Source of the DNA: Leuctra nigra
Lineage: Eukaryota; Arthropoda; Insecta; Plecoptera; Leuctridae
Direction of reading: 5' to 3'
DNA: 64,000 bases
NCBI GenBank assembly: GCA_934045905.1
Contig: OW203763.1
Coordinates: 50,680,194-50,744,193, forward strand
Made by a program: the position numbers and the translations under genes. Under the pieces are notes generated by a model, which worked only from the letters and a program-made list of their open reading frames with translations, was not told the DNA's origin and made no database searches. Below are positions 44,247-54,899 of the stretch, piece after piece (position 1 is the stretch's first letter; every line of letters starts with the position of its first letter).

Positions 44247-44992
44247 ATGACCAAGCATTAGTTGAGGTACAGGAGTGTGCGTGATCATGAGTGAAATGAG
44301 GGTTTTTGTACTGAATGACCAAGCATTAGTTGAGGTACGGGAGTGTGGGTGATCATGAGTGAAATGAGGGTTTTTGTACTGAATGACCAAGCATTAGTTG
44401 AGGTACGGGAGTGTGGGTGATCATGAGTGAAATGAGGGTTTTTGTATTGAATGACCAAGCATTAGTTGAGGTACGGGAGTGTGGGTGATCATGAGTGAAA
44501 TGAGGGTTTTTGTACTGAATGACCAAGCATTAGTTGAGGTACGGGAGTGTGGGTGATCATGAGTGAAATGAGGGTTTTTGTACTGAATGACCAAGCATTA
44601 GTTGAGGTACGGGAGTGTGGGTGATCATGAGTGAAATAAGGGTTTTTGTACTGAATGACCAAGCATTAGTTGAGGTACGGGAGTGTGGGTGGATCATGAG
44701 TGAAATGAGGGTTTTTGTACTGAATGACCAAGCATTAGTTGAGGTACGGGAGTGTGGGTGATCAAGAGTGAAATGAGGGTTTTTGTACTGAATGACCAAG
44801 CGTTAGTTGAGGTACGGGAGTTTGGGTGATCATGAGTGAAATGAGGGTTTTTGTACTGAATGACCAAGCATTAGTTGAGGTACGGGAGTGTGCGTGATCA
44901 TGAGTGAAATGAGGGTTTTTGTACTGAATGACCAAGCATTAGTTGAGGTACGGGAGTGTGCGTGATCATGAGTGAAATGAGGGTTTCCGCAA
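44247..44992 (+). repeat. 68-bp minisatellite, 11 units
   Basis: Units start at 44249, 44317, 44385 and so on with GACCAAGCATTAGTTGAGG, then GTACGGGAGTGTGGGTGATC and ATGAGTGAAATGAGGGTTTT. Units differ by single bases. Frames open on the minus strand (STNAWSFSTKTLISLM) follow the repeat period and are not a gene. Confidence 0.95.
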
Positions 44993-45415
44993 GACAAACC
45001 CGCATCACGCGCTCACCTCTGTAAATCAGCAGTGAGCCTAGTTTTTCTTCATTTTAATTTCTTATTTCAATGTTGAAAACAAACCCAGCATGTAATGAAC
45101 AAACATCTTCATAAAGTTTCAACAGACAATATGAATATGAATATGATGCATCCCTGCATCAATGCAGCTTCAATAAATCTTGGTGAAAACAATTGAATCG
45201 AATACAATAAATGAAAACATTGTGTTAAAATCATCTGAACAAATTAAATTTGTTCTATTTTGTTAACCCAACATTGTATTGGAAACAACATGATCTTGAG
45301 AATAAATTGAAAGAAATGATCCGTGAATGAAGCTCGACCTGAAATCGGCATGTTGTTTGTTATTATATCTTCTTGTTTCTGTAGTTTGAAAATGTCATGT
45401 TTACATCTGTTTTAG

Positions 45416-45492
45416 AATACGACTGTTCATTGTCAAACCCCGGTGGCTTCGTGGTTCCAGAAGAAGTCTGTGGAAACATGACCGAGTTCTAA
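45416..45492 (+). CDS. Candidate terminal coding exon (unrecognised)
   Basis: TTTACATCTGTTTTAG is a good polypyrimidine-AG acceptor. The following 24 full codons (YDCSLSNPGGFVVPEEVCGN and MTEF) end in TAA at 45490. Two cysteines and an N-glycosylation-type NMT would suit a secreted or extracellular tail. An AATAAA at 46020 could end the 3' UTR, which would contain the palindrome at 45513. No upstream exon was found, so the gene is not identified and the exon is an inference from splice site plus peptide character. Confidence 0.35.
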
Positions 45493-45512
45493 GAAGACAT
45501 TGACATTAAGAC

Positions 45513-45873
45513 GGCCGAGTAGTGAGTTTGACCTTGAAGAGTTTTTTAATCAATTTTTATCAATATCTTTGACCAATGTAATTGTTAACAAAATAAGGCT
45601 TTGTACGAGTATTCAGAACAGTTCAATGAAAATAATTCCATAGCTTGTAATGGTTTATTAGATTTACTTTGTCCTACAGGTGTTTAGTGCCCGAAAATTA
45701 GTAAAATTATGGCACTAAACATCTGTTGGACAAAATAAAACTAATAACTTATTCCAAACTAAGAAATTATATTCATTGAACTGTACTGAATACTCATACA
45801 AAGCCCTATATTGTTTATATTGATAAAATTCGGTAAAAAATAAACTCATTAAGACCACGCTCACTACTCAGCC
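45513..45873. mobile_element. 361-bp near-palindrome
   Basis: The arms 45513-45690 and 45708-45873 pair almost end to end: GGCCGAGTAGTGAG / CTCACTACTCAGCC outside, GGCTTTGTACGAGTATTCAG in the middle, GTGTTTAGTGCC / GGCACTAAACAT inside, with a loop of about 19 nt. Probably a palindromic MITE. RNA would form a hairpin of about 170 bp. Confidence 0.8.
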
Positions 45874-46019
45874 CTCTTAGTGAAATAGAAATAAAATAAA
45901 GAGAAGAAAACTCAGAAGATGAGAAGAATCATTGATGTTTTAGGAAAGAACAGGTCAGACACTTGGACAAGTATCACATGATTGTATCTTCCGCTTTATG
46001 TTGCTTGAAATATGTGGCC

Positions 46020-46025
46020 AATAAA
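46020..46025 (+). promoter_or_regulatory. AATAAA, possible polyadenylation signal
   Basis: Lies about 530 bp after the candidate stop codon at 45490. In AT-rich DNA such hexamers are frequent, so support is weak. Confidence 0.2.
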
Positions 46026-46473
46026 TGAAATGTAAATCTATCTGTAGCGGACATTTCTTTACCTGGCTGTGGATTCTATTGCACGAAACGTGACGTCAAC
46101 TTGGTGAAAGTTTCTCCTAATGTTTCTTTGAGAGATTCAGTAATCTTGAATTACCTGTTTGTATTTTGTAATACATCTACTTAGCATGTCCAGGAATAGA
46201 TCGACTGTGAATGGAGTCAACTCTGCATGTCTCATAATGTAGGAATAATATGAATATATTCTTGTGCAGAAGCTCTTACAATTGCAAGGAATTTACATTT
46301 ATTATGCAAAACGACATTTGTAGTGTAATTTACCATTGTACATATGTCAATGCACTTCATCCCTTGCTCTGGTTTTAGAGATAGGTAGTATTATTGTCAA
46401 GTGCAAGGAAATAGCGCGTTTGCTTATTCTGCATACTTCTGTGGTGGTACGGCACTCTTAGTGTTATGTAAAC

Positions 46474-46894
46474 CAGCGGTCACCAACCGGTGGTCCGCAG
46501 AGAAATTTGGAAGTTTACTTTTAAGTTTCCATGCAATTTATTCAATTTAGAAAAATGGCAATTCAATACAGATGTACGGAATTCGGATATGTTTCAATAC
46601 GTAATAATGCCTTTAATGACAATACCTATAAGAGTCATTTTAAACGCTTTTTCTGGAAAAAAAGTTGGCTGAAATAGCGTAGAAACGCGCCAAATGACTT
46701 CCTGAAAACCAAAAATTTCCGGGGCTAAGCGCCCCGGACCCGCTTGAGGCTGGGGGGCCCTCCACCCAGGCCCCCCATTGTCTCCCTCACCAATCGTATT
46801 TCCCGTCATACGTATTTTACGCGCCTAAGTGGTCCGCGAGATATCAAATTGTCATATAAGTGGTCCGCGAGGTCCAAAAGGTTGGCGACCGCTG
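46474..46894. mobile_element. hAT (Charlie-like) MITE, 421 bp
   Basis: The ends CAGCGGTCACCAACC and GGTTGGCGACCGCTG are inverted repeats with one mismatch, flanked by ATGTAAAC on both sides (46466-46473, 46895-46902). The CAGnGGTnnnCAACC start is characteristic of Charlie-type hAT elements. A GC-rich core CCGGGGCTAAGCGCCCCGG forms a hairpin. A relative lies at 56941-57023 plus 59330-59442. Confidence 0.9.
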
Positions 46895-47027
46895 ATGTAA
46901 ACCAACGCGGGTGGTAAAATATCACTTCAGCACTTATCAACTATACTTCTCACAGGCAATGTATTGATGTCTAAGAAACACCATTGTCTTTCTTGATTAA
47001 CGAATTGCAAATGTTTGACATTTTATT

Positions 47028-47402
47028 GAATAATAATAATCTTTCTCCCGGTTCCAAGAGTTGGGTCGGGGGTGGCGAGGCCACCATTTACTAGGGCCCG
47101 GACTCCTAAGCTAGCTGGCCAGGCTTGGCTCTTCCTCTTCATTCTTCTTCTCTACCAGTTTTTTCCACTTCTTGTCTTCCCACTACCTTCCTTCTTCCAC
47201 TTCTTCCCACTTTTCCAGTCTCTCTTGTACATCTTCTGCTACCAGCTCTCTCCACTTTTCACTCGGTCTTCCTACTCTCCTTTTATCACTTCTCGCAGCT
47301 TCGAACTCCCGACGCGGTATTCTCTCCCTCTGCATTCTCTTCATGTGGCCAAACCACCGTAGCCGCTCTCTCCCCATTTTAAGTGCCAACCTCTAGCTGT
47401 TT
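47028..47402 (-). pseudogene. 3' end of an RTE-like LINE
   Basis: On the minus strand: KMGRERLRWFGHMKRMQRER, then RREFEAARSDKRRVGRPSEK and W. A stop and a 3' UTR like that at 42310 follow, then an (ATT)n tail at 47028-47043. Same family as the element at 40735 but a separate, strongly 5'-truncated insertion. Confidence 0.8.
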
Positions 47403-48732
47403 AAAAAATGCCGATAAAAACAATGGCACAAATCTAATTTATTTTCGATATTTTTATAGGTATTGAGAGTTGAAACAAAGTACCTAACAGATCATTAATT
47501 GTTTTCATAAATGATTCATTACTCTCCAGATCATTGAGATATTGATTTAGAAAAAGAATTGGTCTCTTGGTTTCATTGGAAATCTGATTGACATTAGTTG
47601 ATACTTCACTCTAACTGTGTGATAATTTGAAAGAAAGGTCGGTGGCTCAGGTATGTTGTTTGTGTTGAACTTGTTTAATGTTTTATGAAATAATGTCCAA
47701 GCTGTCTTTGTGCTTGCTCATTGAAATCGTTAGCCTTCGAAATGCAATTAGCTTTCTGGTTATCAGCAATCTTGAAATTACATTTCAACTAACGAAGGTT
47801 GTACAACCTTACCTGGTAGGTATTCTACTTTATTAGGTTACTTAAGAAATCACTTTCCGATGAAACCGATGCACCAACCTTGCCAGAAATAAATATAAAG
47901 ACAACATGGTTAATGAATATTTTGTGAAAACATTGTCCACATTTGAGCTTTTTGAGTAAATGCGAAATACACACAAGAGTTAAATAGGTAGTCTCGAGCC
48001 ATGAATTTAATTTTTTAATGAAAACGTTTGCTCAAAATGGTCAATGAAATCTATTTGAGAATCAGACTTTTATGAAGTTTGTTTAGAAAGTTGTAGAACT
48101 TTTTAAACAGAGAATCAATTGTAATGGGATGCAGTTTGTCACATTGTTCACTGTTGTAAATGGTCTGTGTAAATGGTCTGCATTTCTGTTTTTTGATACT
48201 TGAAATAGTTTCCAAGCTTCTATGTTTGTCAACTGCGAGTTTTCTTAATTTTCATAAGGTTTCTCAGCAAAAGAACTTAAATCTCAAAGTAGACAGAAAA
48301 GTGCTCTAAGTTCTTCTAAGTGTTTCTTGGCAACAAACTGAACTGTCAAGAAGCTGAAGAGATATTAATTAGTTTATCTGCTGAACAATGTGGCTGACTG
48401 GATATCACTGAATGAACTAGGGCTGGGCAAAGATGTTTTTAAACGTTTAAACAATCCCTAAAGTTAATTTACTTTATTCATGAGTGGAGCAAAAAATCAG
48501 ATAGATATGTTATTTTATTGCCTCTATTCGGTTTTTATTCACAAATTTAAGTGAATTTGTCATTAGAGCTTATTGTTACCAACACACTAACTGACCGTAA
48601 TTGTACACTGCCAGGCTATTTTCATCAATATCTTCATAGGTATCTTGACTTTTGTCGTTGATTTCAATGGTGGTCTTCTTCAAAACACAAATCAACAGTT
48701 GCTACTTGATACTCAATATAATTTTTTTTTTG
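47403..48732. other. No recognised gene
   Basis: No long ORF. A donor-like GGCTCAGGTATGTT occurs near 47650, but no convincing exon precedes it. Confidence 0.35.
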
Positions 48733-49350
48733 TAGGGATGGCACTTTTACCGGGTCTGAAAAAATCGGTAAATTTACCGGTAAATTAACCGGTCAGCGGT
48801 ATTTTGAAAAACGATGGCAGATACCAATTCATGACTATACCAAATACAAAAATTACCCTACTTTATTATTTGACCCATTTACAAAGATTACCGCAGTCAG
48901 GACAATAACAATACCTACATCTCTAATCAATGTTAATAATGACAATACTCCATATTGATAAGGGATGATATAGCCAAATAGCATTGATTCGACCAATCTA
49001 GTGTAGGCTATGCCATGCTGCCTGTGCTATTCTCCCATAGGAGGAATTGTCTACCACCAATTTAATCAAGTTACAATCTGTGTCTTAAACAAGCAAACCT
49101 GAATAGAGATTCCGACATTGGAAGTAATGGTATATGGATGGAGTTATCAAATTCTGAATGATTGAGGACAACCAAAAATCAACGTAAAATATGCCTAACT
49201 GCTAATGTTGTCACACTGATGTTTACTTATAGTTTTTACTGAAAATTTGATATCTCCATTCATAGATTGGAGAGGATAAAAAAAACAAAATTTACAATTT
49301 TTTTTACCGGTAAATTAATAATTGGTAAATTTTACCGGGTGCCATCCCTA
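48733..49350. mobile_element. hAT-like element with ACCGGTAAATTTACCGG tips
   Basis: The ends TAGGGATGGCAC and GTGCCATCCCTA are exact inverted repeats. The flanking octamers TTTTTTTG and GTTTTTTG agree at seven of eight positions. Both tips carry chains of GGTAAATTTACCGG words. The 618-bp body has no ORF. TAGGGATG resembles the ends of Ac-type hAT elements. Confidence 0.8.
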
Positions 49351-49705
49351 GTTTTTTGTACTTGCCACAATTCAAACTAATCATTGTATAATATCATTTC
49401 GGAGTACATTTCAAGCTGACGGGACTAAATGTAGCCACATAGTCGAGTATACATTATGACCTATAGTACGTCCCCAGAGTATTTACAATTGTTTTGTGTT
49501 GTGTTGAGGTCGTATCAGAGGTCTTAATGTACTTCCAGTGTGTGACAATGCGTAGACAGCTTGAAATGTAGGTATGCTAATATATGATTTTATGAAGTTC
49601 TGTTAGTGGGAAAGCATAACTCAAAATGAAATACTTGCATAAACTGTTCATGACATTACTTTACGAGGGCTCATCAACGTGTAAACTACAATGTGACGTT
49701 TAAAC
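49351..49705. other. No recognised gene
   Basis: Ordinary AT-rich sequence between two elements. Confidence 0.35.
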
Positions 49706-49736
<31 letters not shown>

Positions 49737-50108
49737 TTTTATATTCTTAACAGAGCCGAGGCCCCACAAGTGAGAATGTAATAGAGAAGGGAGGAGAGGA
49801 AACCAGGTGCCGGCATGTAGCATACTCCTGACAAAAGATACCAAGGGGGCCAACGGCTTAACGTCCCATCCGAAGGACGGTGTAACATTCACAGCACAGG
49901 CCTCCACAACCCGTGCCGTCGATAGACTGATAGCAGGTGGAGGGAGGTCGTCAAACTAACCCCCAAACACCCCAGTCTCTCTGGCCCAACGGCAGCAACT
50001 GGCAAGGCAGAGTTGAATGGTCACCCATCCAACCGCTCACCCTGCTCAATGTTGCTTAACCTCGGTGATCTGACGAGAATCGAGGTATCCAACACACCAG
50101 CCGTTGGG
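49706..50108 (-). repeat. 5S-rRNA-derived SINE (SINE3-like) with (AAT)n tail
   Basis: Read leftwards from 50108: CCAACGGCTGGTG, GATACCTCGATTCTCGTCAG, ATCACCGAGGTTAAGCAAC, then GGTTGGATGGGTGACC. These follow the 5S rRNA gene in order, including its internal promoter boxes (AAGCAAC-type A box; GGATGGGTGACC C box), with scattered substitutions. After about 95 bp it passes into a unique body of some 270 bp and ends in (AAT)n at 49709-49735. A 5S head joined to a LINE-type tail is the structure of SINE3 elements. Confidence 0.75.
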
Positions 50109-51187
50109 TTATTTACCCATAAAGTATGGTTGGTATTTACCTACCATTTTTTGTTTAATGTGTAATTGTTTTTCTTTTTGATGGAAATTTGATACATTAA
50201 TTTTTGTCTTGTAGATGATTTTAAAATAAAAATCGAAACTGCTGACTGCCTATACATATAAAGTAGTTTCATATAAAATAAAAAGCGTGACTAAATGTCC
50301 CACTAATAGGTAGTATTTAGTATAATGATAATTTATTAGCTCTATACTGGCAATGTTGAATTTTTTTTTTCGGTACCTACCTACTAGCCCAAGTCAAATT
50401 CAATATGCGGGTTGCAAAGAAAAAGCCACAATTTTTTAAGAGCTTAAAATACCTCAAAGCTTTTATTTAAATATCACAAATTTTATACTAGGCAATAAGA
50501 AAGACAATGGAGTATCTCGAAAGATGCGTCGGTCTGTGAGCAGTAATTAGCAAAGTGCTAATGTAATTAAACATTATGTAATAGAATTATGTCCAAGCAA
50601 AGCTTTGCATTCTAATGAAGACATTTTTAGGTACTTCACACAATTCTCTCCAATATTTACTGATGATACAATAAGCAAAGGCGCACATTGCTATCGTAAC
50701 GAAATGCATTCCGGCTAATTAACATTGGTGTGACGTCACCATTTGCATAGCTAGCTATAGCTAGGTTGTTTGTGTTTCGTGACCTTTATAGTCATTTACA
50801 AACACAATGGGATTCTTGTTAGGGAAGTAAACACTTTCATCAGTTTATGACGACAAAGTACACCATCTCTTGCTAACTTAACAACCCAATTGGTCAACTT
50901 CCTTGGTGCGACGGTTGAAATCGGCTTACATTTTACCAAATTGCAGGGAAACCTGATACTTTAAAACATTGCTTCTTATGTGATCATATATCAAATAGAC
51001 ATGATCTGATCATAAAGAGATGGAATAATGTGTCTTTATAAAGCCAGAATGGTATTAAAGTGCAGCCTTCAACAATAACAAAAACATTCAGTGCTGCAGC
51101 TAAGGGTCAGTTTGGTATCCTCGGATGGGACAGTCGATGTTTAATTATTGCCACAATGTGGTCAAGGCATAATGACAGTGTAATGAT
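50109..51187. other. No recognised gene
   Basis: No coding pattern recognised. CTAGCTAGCTATAGCTAG near 50748-50764 is a short palindrome. Confidence 0.35.
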
Positions 51188-51863
51188 TAGAGACAGGATA
51201 GTTATGCAGTTACATACGTAATATTCAAATGCATTTTAGAGTCATGAGACTTGAGATGGATGCGTTTAATGTCTCAAAGGTGTAAATAAAGCAAACTTGA
51301 TGTTGCATATTTTGCATATTTTGACCCTTTTTGTAAAAACGTGCATAAAACGGCTATGATAGTGCATATTCGTGCATAAATAAGGGTTTTAAAAATTTTA
51401 GTAATTTTCCCTTAATTGCCAAAAAAAAACTTTAACCAAGAAACTTCCAATATATTAGATCATGATTAGAAATTAGATCTGGAATTTTATAGAGTAGAAA
51501 TTATTATTATTATGTGTCTTTATTTGCATTGAAATTATAGGTACAATACAATACAAACAGGCGATATTCAGACATTGGGCCTGATCTTCCATATAACCTT
51601 TACTTTACCTATACCTAATAATAATATCTATGAATACATAACAATTTGTAGCACTCAGTAATTGACTTAGATTAAATAAAATTAAATTAAAATTAAATAA
51701 ATACTAAACATAAGAAAATTTGAGATACTGGAATCAAGTAATATAATATTATCCTAATATGGATAATAATAGTAGGTAAAAAATATAAAAATATCTTAAT
51801 TATTTGTAGGCAGTACATGTACATTGTTATAATGTTAATAATGATGAACAGTCAGTCGATAAT

Positions 51864-54800
51864 TCAATACAATGCCATGAATAACAAGAATAGCAAGTAA
51901 AAATAAATTGACATATATAAGACAGGCCAGAGAGGTCTTTTATATTTTGGCAACTCTTTTAGGACTATTTTTTTCTCTTGTTCTCTCAGCAATAAAGCTT
52001 TATATTCAGATTTAAAAATTAATACGGACGAGGTATCTTTTAAGGTTGATGGTAAATTATTCCATATCCTCGGTCCATTGATAGAAAAAGAAGAGGAGGA
52101 TACAGAGTTGTGATGATTGAAAACCAGGTTATTATTTTGTCGTGTATGGTGATTATGTAAATCTCTAGAGAGTTGAATTTTATCATAAAGATAGGCTGGT
52201 GACTTGGTATTTATCAATTTATGCATAAAAGTTGCAAGATGTAGTATTCTGCGGTTTTCCATGTTTAACCAGCCAAGTTTGATAAGATGAGGAGAGATCT
52301 GTTCCCTGAAGGGTGTATTTAATATGAAACGTACACATGAATTCTGTATTTTTTGTATGCGCTGGGACGTGGTTTTGTTTATTCCCATGTATACTGCATC
52401 ACAAAAGTCAAAAATCGATAGAACTAGAGATTCAGCAAGAAGTTTCTTAGTATTTATAGGTAAGTATTTCTTAAATCTGTTGAGGTATCTAATAACACCG
52501 AAAGCTTTATTGCAGCACTTATCTACATGAACCTTCCAGGTCATATCCGTATCGAACCAAACACCTAGATTCCTGGCATTATCAACCTTTTTGATGACTA
52601 CCTGGCCTAATCTCACCATTTGGTTGATGTCATCGATTTTATCTAGGGCCTTTACACTGTTTGGCTTACCTAAAGGTACCAATATTGACTTTGTAGGGTT
52701 AAGTCGTAGGCCATTTTTTTTAGAATAGATCTCAATTGAAGCCAAGTCTTTGTTGAGCTCCTCTATGCTTTTGAGAATGTTTTTGACATCATTACATGAG
52801 ATAAATAATTGTAGATCATCTGCATATTGGCAGACTTTGGTATGATCTACCACAGTAGGTAGATCATGCACATGTAAATTAAAAAGAAGTGGGCCTAATA
52901 TGGATCCTTGGGGTACCCCATTAGCAATAGTGAGTAATTTGCTCTGTAAAGCAGATCCATTTGCTTCAACCTTGACTACTTGTTGTCTGTTTTCTAAATA
53001 GCTAGTGAAGAATTTGTTTGTAAGATTAGAAAAGCCTAGCGCTCTTAGTTTGGCTAGCAGTAGTCGATGGTGAATAGTATCAAAGGCTTTCGAATAATCA
53101 AGTAAGGTGAGCAAGCAGATACCCTTGTTTGACATGTTGTGCAAAATCTCATCCGACATATCAAGTAAAGATGTAGTACAGCTGTATCCTGTCCTGAAAC
53201 CGGACTGTTCTCTAGGAATTATATTATTTTCTTCAACATATCCTATTGTTTGCTGATACACTATCTTTTCCAAGATTTTCGAGAATGTTGGGAGGATGCT
53301 AACTGGTCTCAGATCGGTTATTTGAAGAGGGTTTGCTACCTTTGGAAGGGGAATTACAATTGCAATTTTCCATAGGTCAGGAAACGTTGATGACATTATT
53401 GCATAGTTAATGATGTTTGTGATTACATTCAAACAGTAGGGGAGGACAAGTTTTATGATTGTGATATTAATATTATCAGTGCCAGTGGCTTTTGTTTCGA
53501 TTTTACTAATGATTTTACAGATTACATCCTGGTTTACTGGTTGTAGGTAAAATCGTTCCTCAGGTTCTAGGGCATTTAGCTCATCGATTTGATTTTGTAT
53601 GTCTTTCTGGAAATCTTGTGATGATCCTATCTGTATGAAGTGTAAGTTAAGTTCATTGGGGTCCGATAAGTGACCTGGTAGACTCTTATCTCCCTCCGAT
53701 TTGGTCACATCAGATTTCTTTAAAAAACTCCATTTATTTGAATTGTTTAATGAGTTCAGTTTGGTGAAATGCATTCTTTTTGCTGCCCCGATGTCACGAT
53801 TTATCAAATTTCTTAGATTCCTATATGTATCCCAGTCAATGTTGTTCTTGGTCTTTCGGGCTTTAGCATGAGCTTTATCTTTTTCTCCAATTGCAATTAT
53901 AATATCATCAGTCATCCAGGGGGCGGGAGGTTTTGTAAATCTCTTCCTCGTCAGTGGCGCATGGTTATCAACAAGTTGTACAATTAATTTATTTAAAAGG
54001 GTCACCTTTTCATTGATATCTGGAAGTTGGTCAATATCACCCCACTGAATTTCCTCTGCCTCTTTTTTAAACATCTCAACGTTAATCCCCTTGAGATTTC
54101 TGTATTCTATATACTTCGGTTTTGTTTTCTGAACACCTATTTTATATCTGAAGTGTACTACATTATGGTCACCATGTCCCGGAGGTGCAAGCTGACCATG
54201 TGACATAAAGTGGTTGTTGTTACATAGTATTATGAGATCTAATATAGTTGCTGAGTTGTTAGTGATACGAGTAGGCGAGTCCACTACCTGTAGCATATCC
54301 AGGTTCTCCAGTGCATCTGATAGCATTCTTTTCTCGATCGTGTCATGTAACCAGTCTACATTCAGATCCCCCAAGCAAATCACATGTTCATATTTATCTC
54401 TGGTTAGTTCTAATAATTTTACACAGTTATGAACAGTTTCTGTACCTTCTCCTGGAGGTCTGTAAATTGTTAATAACGCAATTTTTATGTTTCTTATTGA
54501 TAATTCAATTAACATGTACTCAAGAGTATTTCCCAGATCTTCCCTGATAATAATCGTTTCATACTTCAGATATGATCTGATATAAATGGCTAAGCCACCC
54601 CCTCTTTTCCGTTCCCGATCTTTGCGGACTAGTGCATATCCTGGTATGTGAATGCCTGGTATATCACCAGGTCTGAGCCAGGTTTCCGCCACACAGATCA
54701 CATCAAAATTATTTTTCGTTACCATTAATTTAAACTCATCAACATTTCTAATTAGTGACCTTATATTAACATGACATATATTGAGGTACGATTTGCCTAA

Positions 54801-54899
54801 TCTAAAAGAACTTTCTGTTACCTTGGGGCAAGTTATGTCTGCTTTTGCCTTACGTTTTGACTTTAATGTATTGTTTTTACGGAGAGCTGTGATTCTCCG
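51864..54899 (-). CDS. CR1-like ORF2: endonuclease plus reverse transcriptase
   Basis: The frame is open from the codon after a TGA (54900-54902) to its own stop, 1,011 codons. The first ATG is at 54725, but the apurinic-endonuclease-like domain already begins upstream with LNICHVNIRSL, so translation should start before that ATG. Endonuclease landmarks: AETWL, GDLNVDW, PGHGDHNVVHF. RT landmarks: LRPVSILPTFSKILEK, QSGFRTGYSCTTSLLDM, LLDYSKAFDTIHH, GVPQGSILGPLLFNLHVHDL, QYADD (52815-52826, Tyr 634 counting from the ATG), then NLGVWFD. The C-terminal GPRIWNNLPSTLK is the tail motif usual in CR1/L2-type enzymes. No RNase H. The protein nicks target DNA and copies the element RNA onto it. All catalytic residues I can check are present. 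Confidence 0.9.
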   Translation of the reverse strand, partial: RRITALRKNNTLKSKRKAKADITCPKVTESSFRLGKSYLNICHVNIRSLIRNVDEFKLMVTKNNFDVICVAETWLRPGDIPGIHIPGYALVRKDRERKRGGGLAIYIRSYLKYETIIIREDLGNTLEYMLIELSIRNIKIALLTIYRPPGEGTETVHNCVKLLELTRDKYEHVICLGDLNVDWLHDTIEKRMLSDALENLDMLQVVDSPTRITNNSATILDLIILCNNNHFMSHGQLAPPGHGDHNVVHFRYKIGVQKTKPKYIEYRNLKGINVEMFKKEAEEIQWGDIDQLPDINEKVTLLNKLIVQLVDNHAPLTRKRFTKPPAPWMTDDIIIAIGEKDKAHAKARKTKNNIDWDTYRNLRNLINRDIGAAKRMHFTKLNSLNNSNKWSFLKKSDVTKSEGDKSLPGHLSDPNELNLHFIQIGSSQDFQKDIQNQIDELNALEPEERFYLQPVNQDVICKIISKIETKATGTDNINITIIKLVLPYCLNVITNIINYAIMSSTFPDLWKIAIVIPLPKVANPLQITDLRPVSILPTFSKILEKIVYQQTIGYVEENNIIPREQSGFRTGYSCTTSLLDMSDEILHNMSNKGICLLTLLDYSKAFDTIHHRLLLAKLRALGFSNLTNKFFTSYLENRQQVVKVEANGSALQSKLLTIANGVPQGSILGPLLFNLHVHDLPTVVDHTKVCQYADDLQLFISCNDVKNILKSIEELNKDLASIEIYSKKNGLRLNPTKSILVPLGKPNSVKALDKIDDINQMVRLGQVVIKKVDNARNLGVWFDTDMTWKVHVDKCCNKAFGVIRYLNRFKKYLPINTKKLLAESLVLSIFDFCDAVYMGINKTTSQRIQKIQNSCVRFILNTPFREQISPHLIKLGWLNMENRRILHLATFMHKLINTKSPAYLYDKIQLSRDLHNHHTRQNNNLVFNHHNSVSSSSFSINGPRIWNNLPSTLKDTSSVLIFKSEYKALLLREQEKKIVLKELPKYKRPLWPVLYMSIYFYLLFLLFMALY

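Noticed and set aside
44247..44992. CRISPR-like array
   Set aside because: Units are head-to-tail tandem copies of 68 bp without unique spacers, in a eukaryotic setting.
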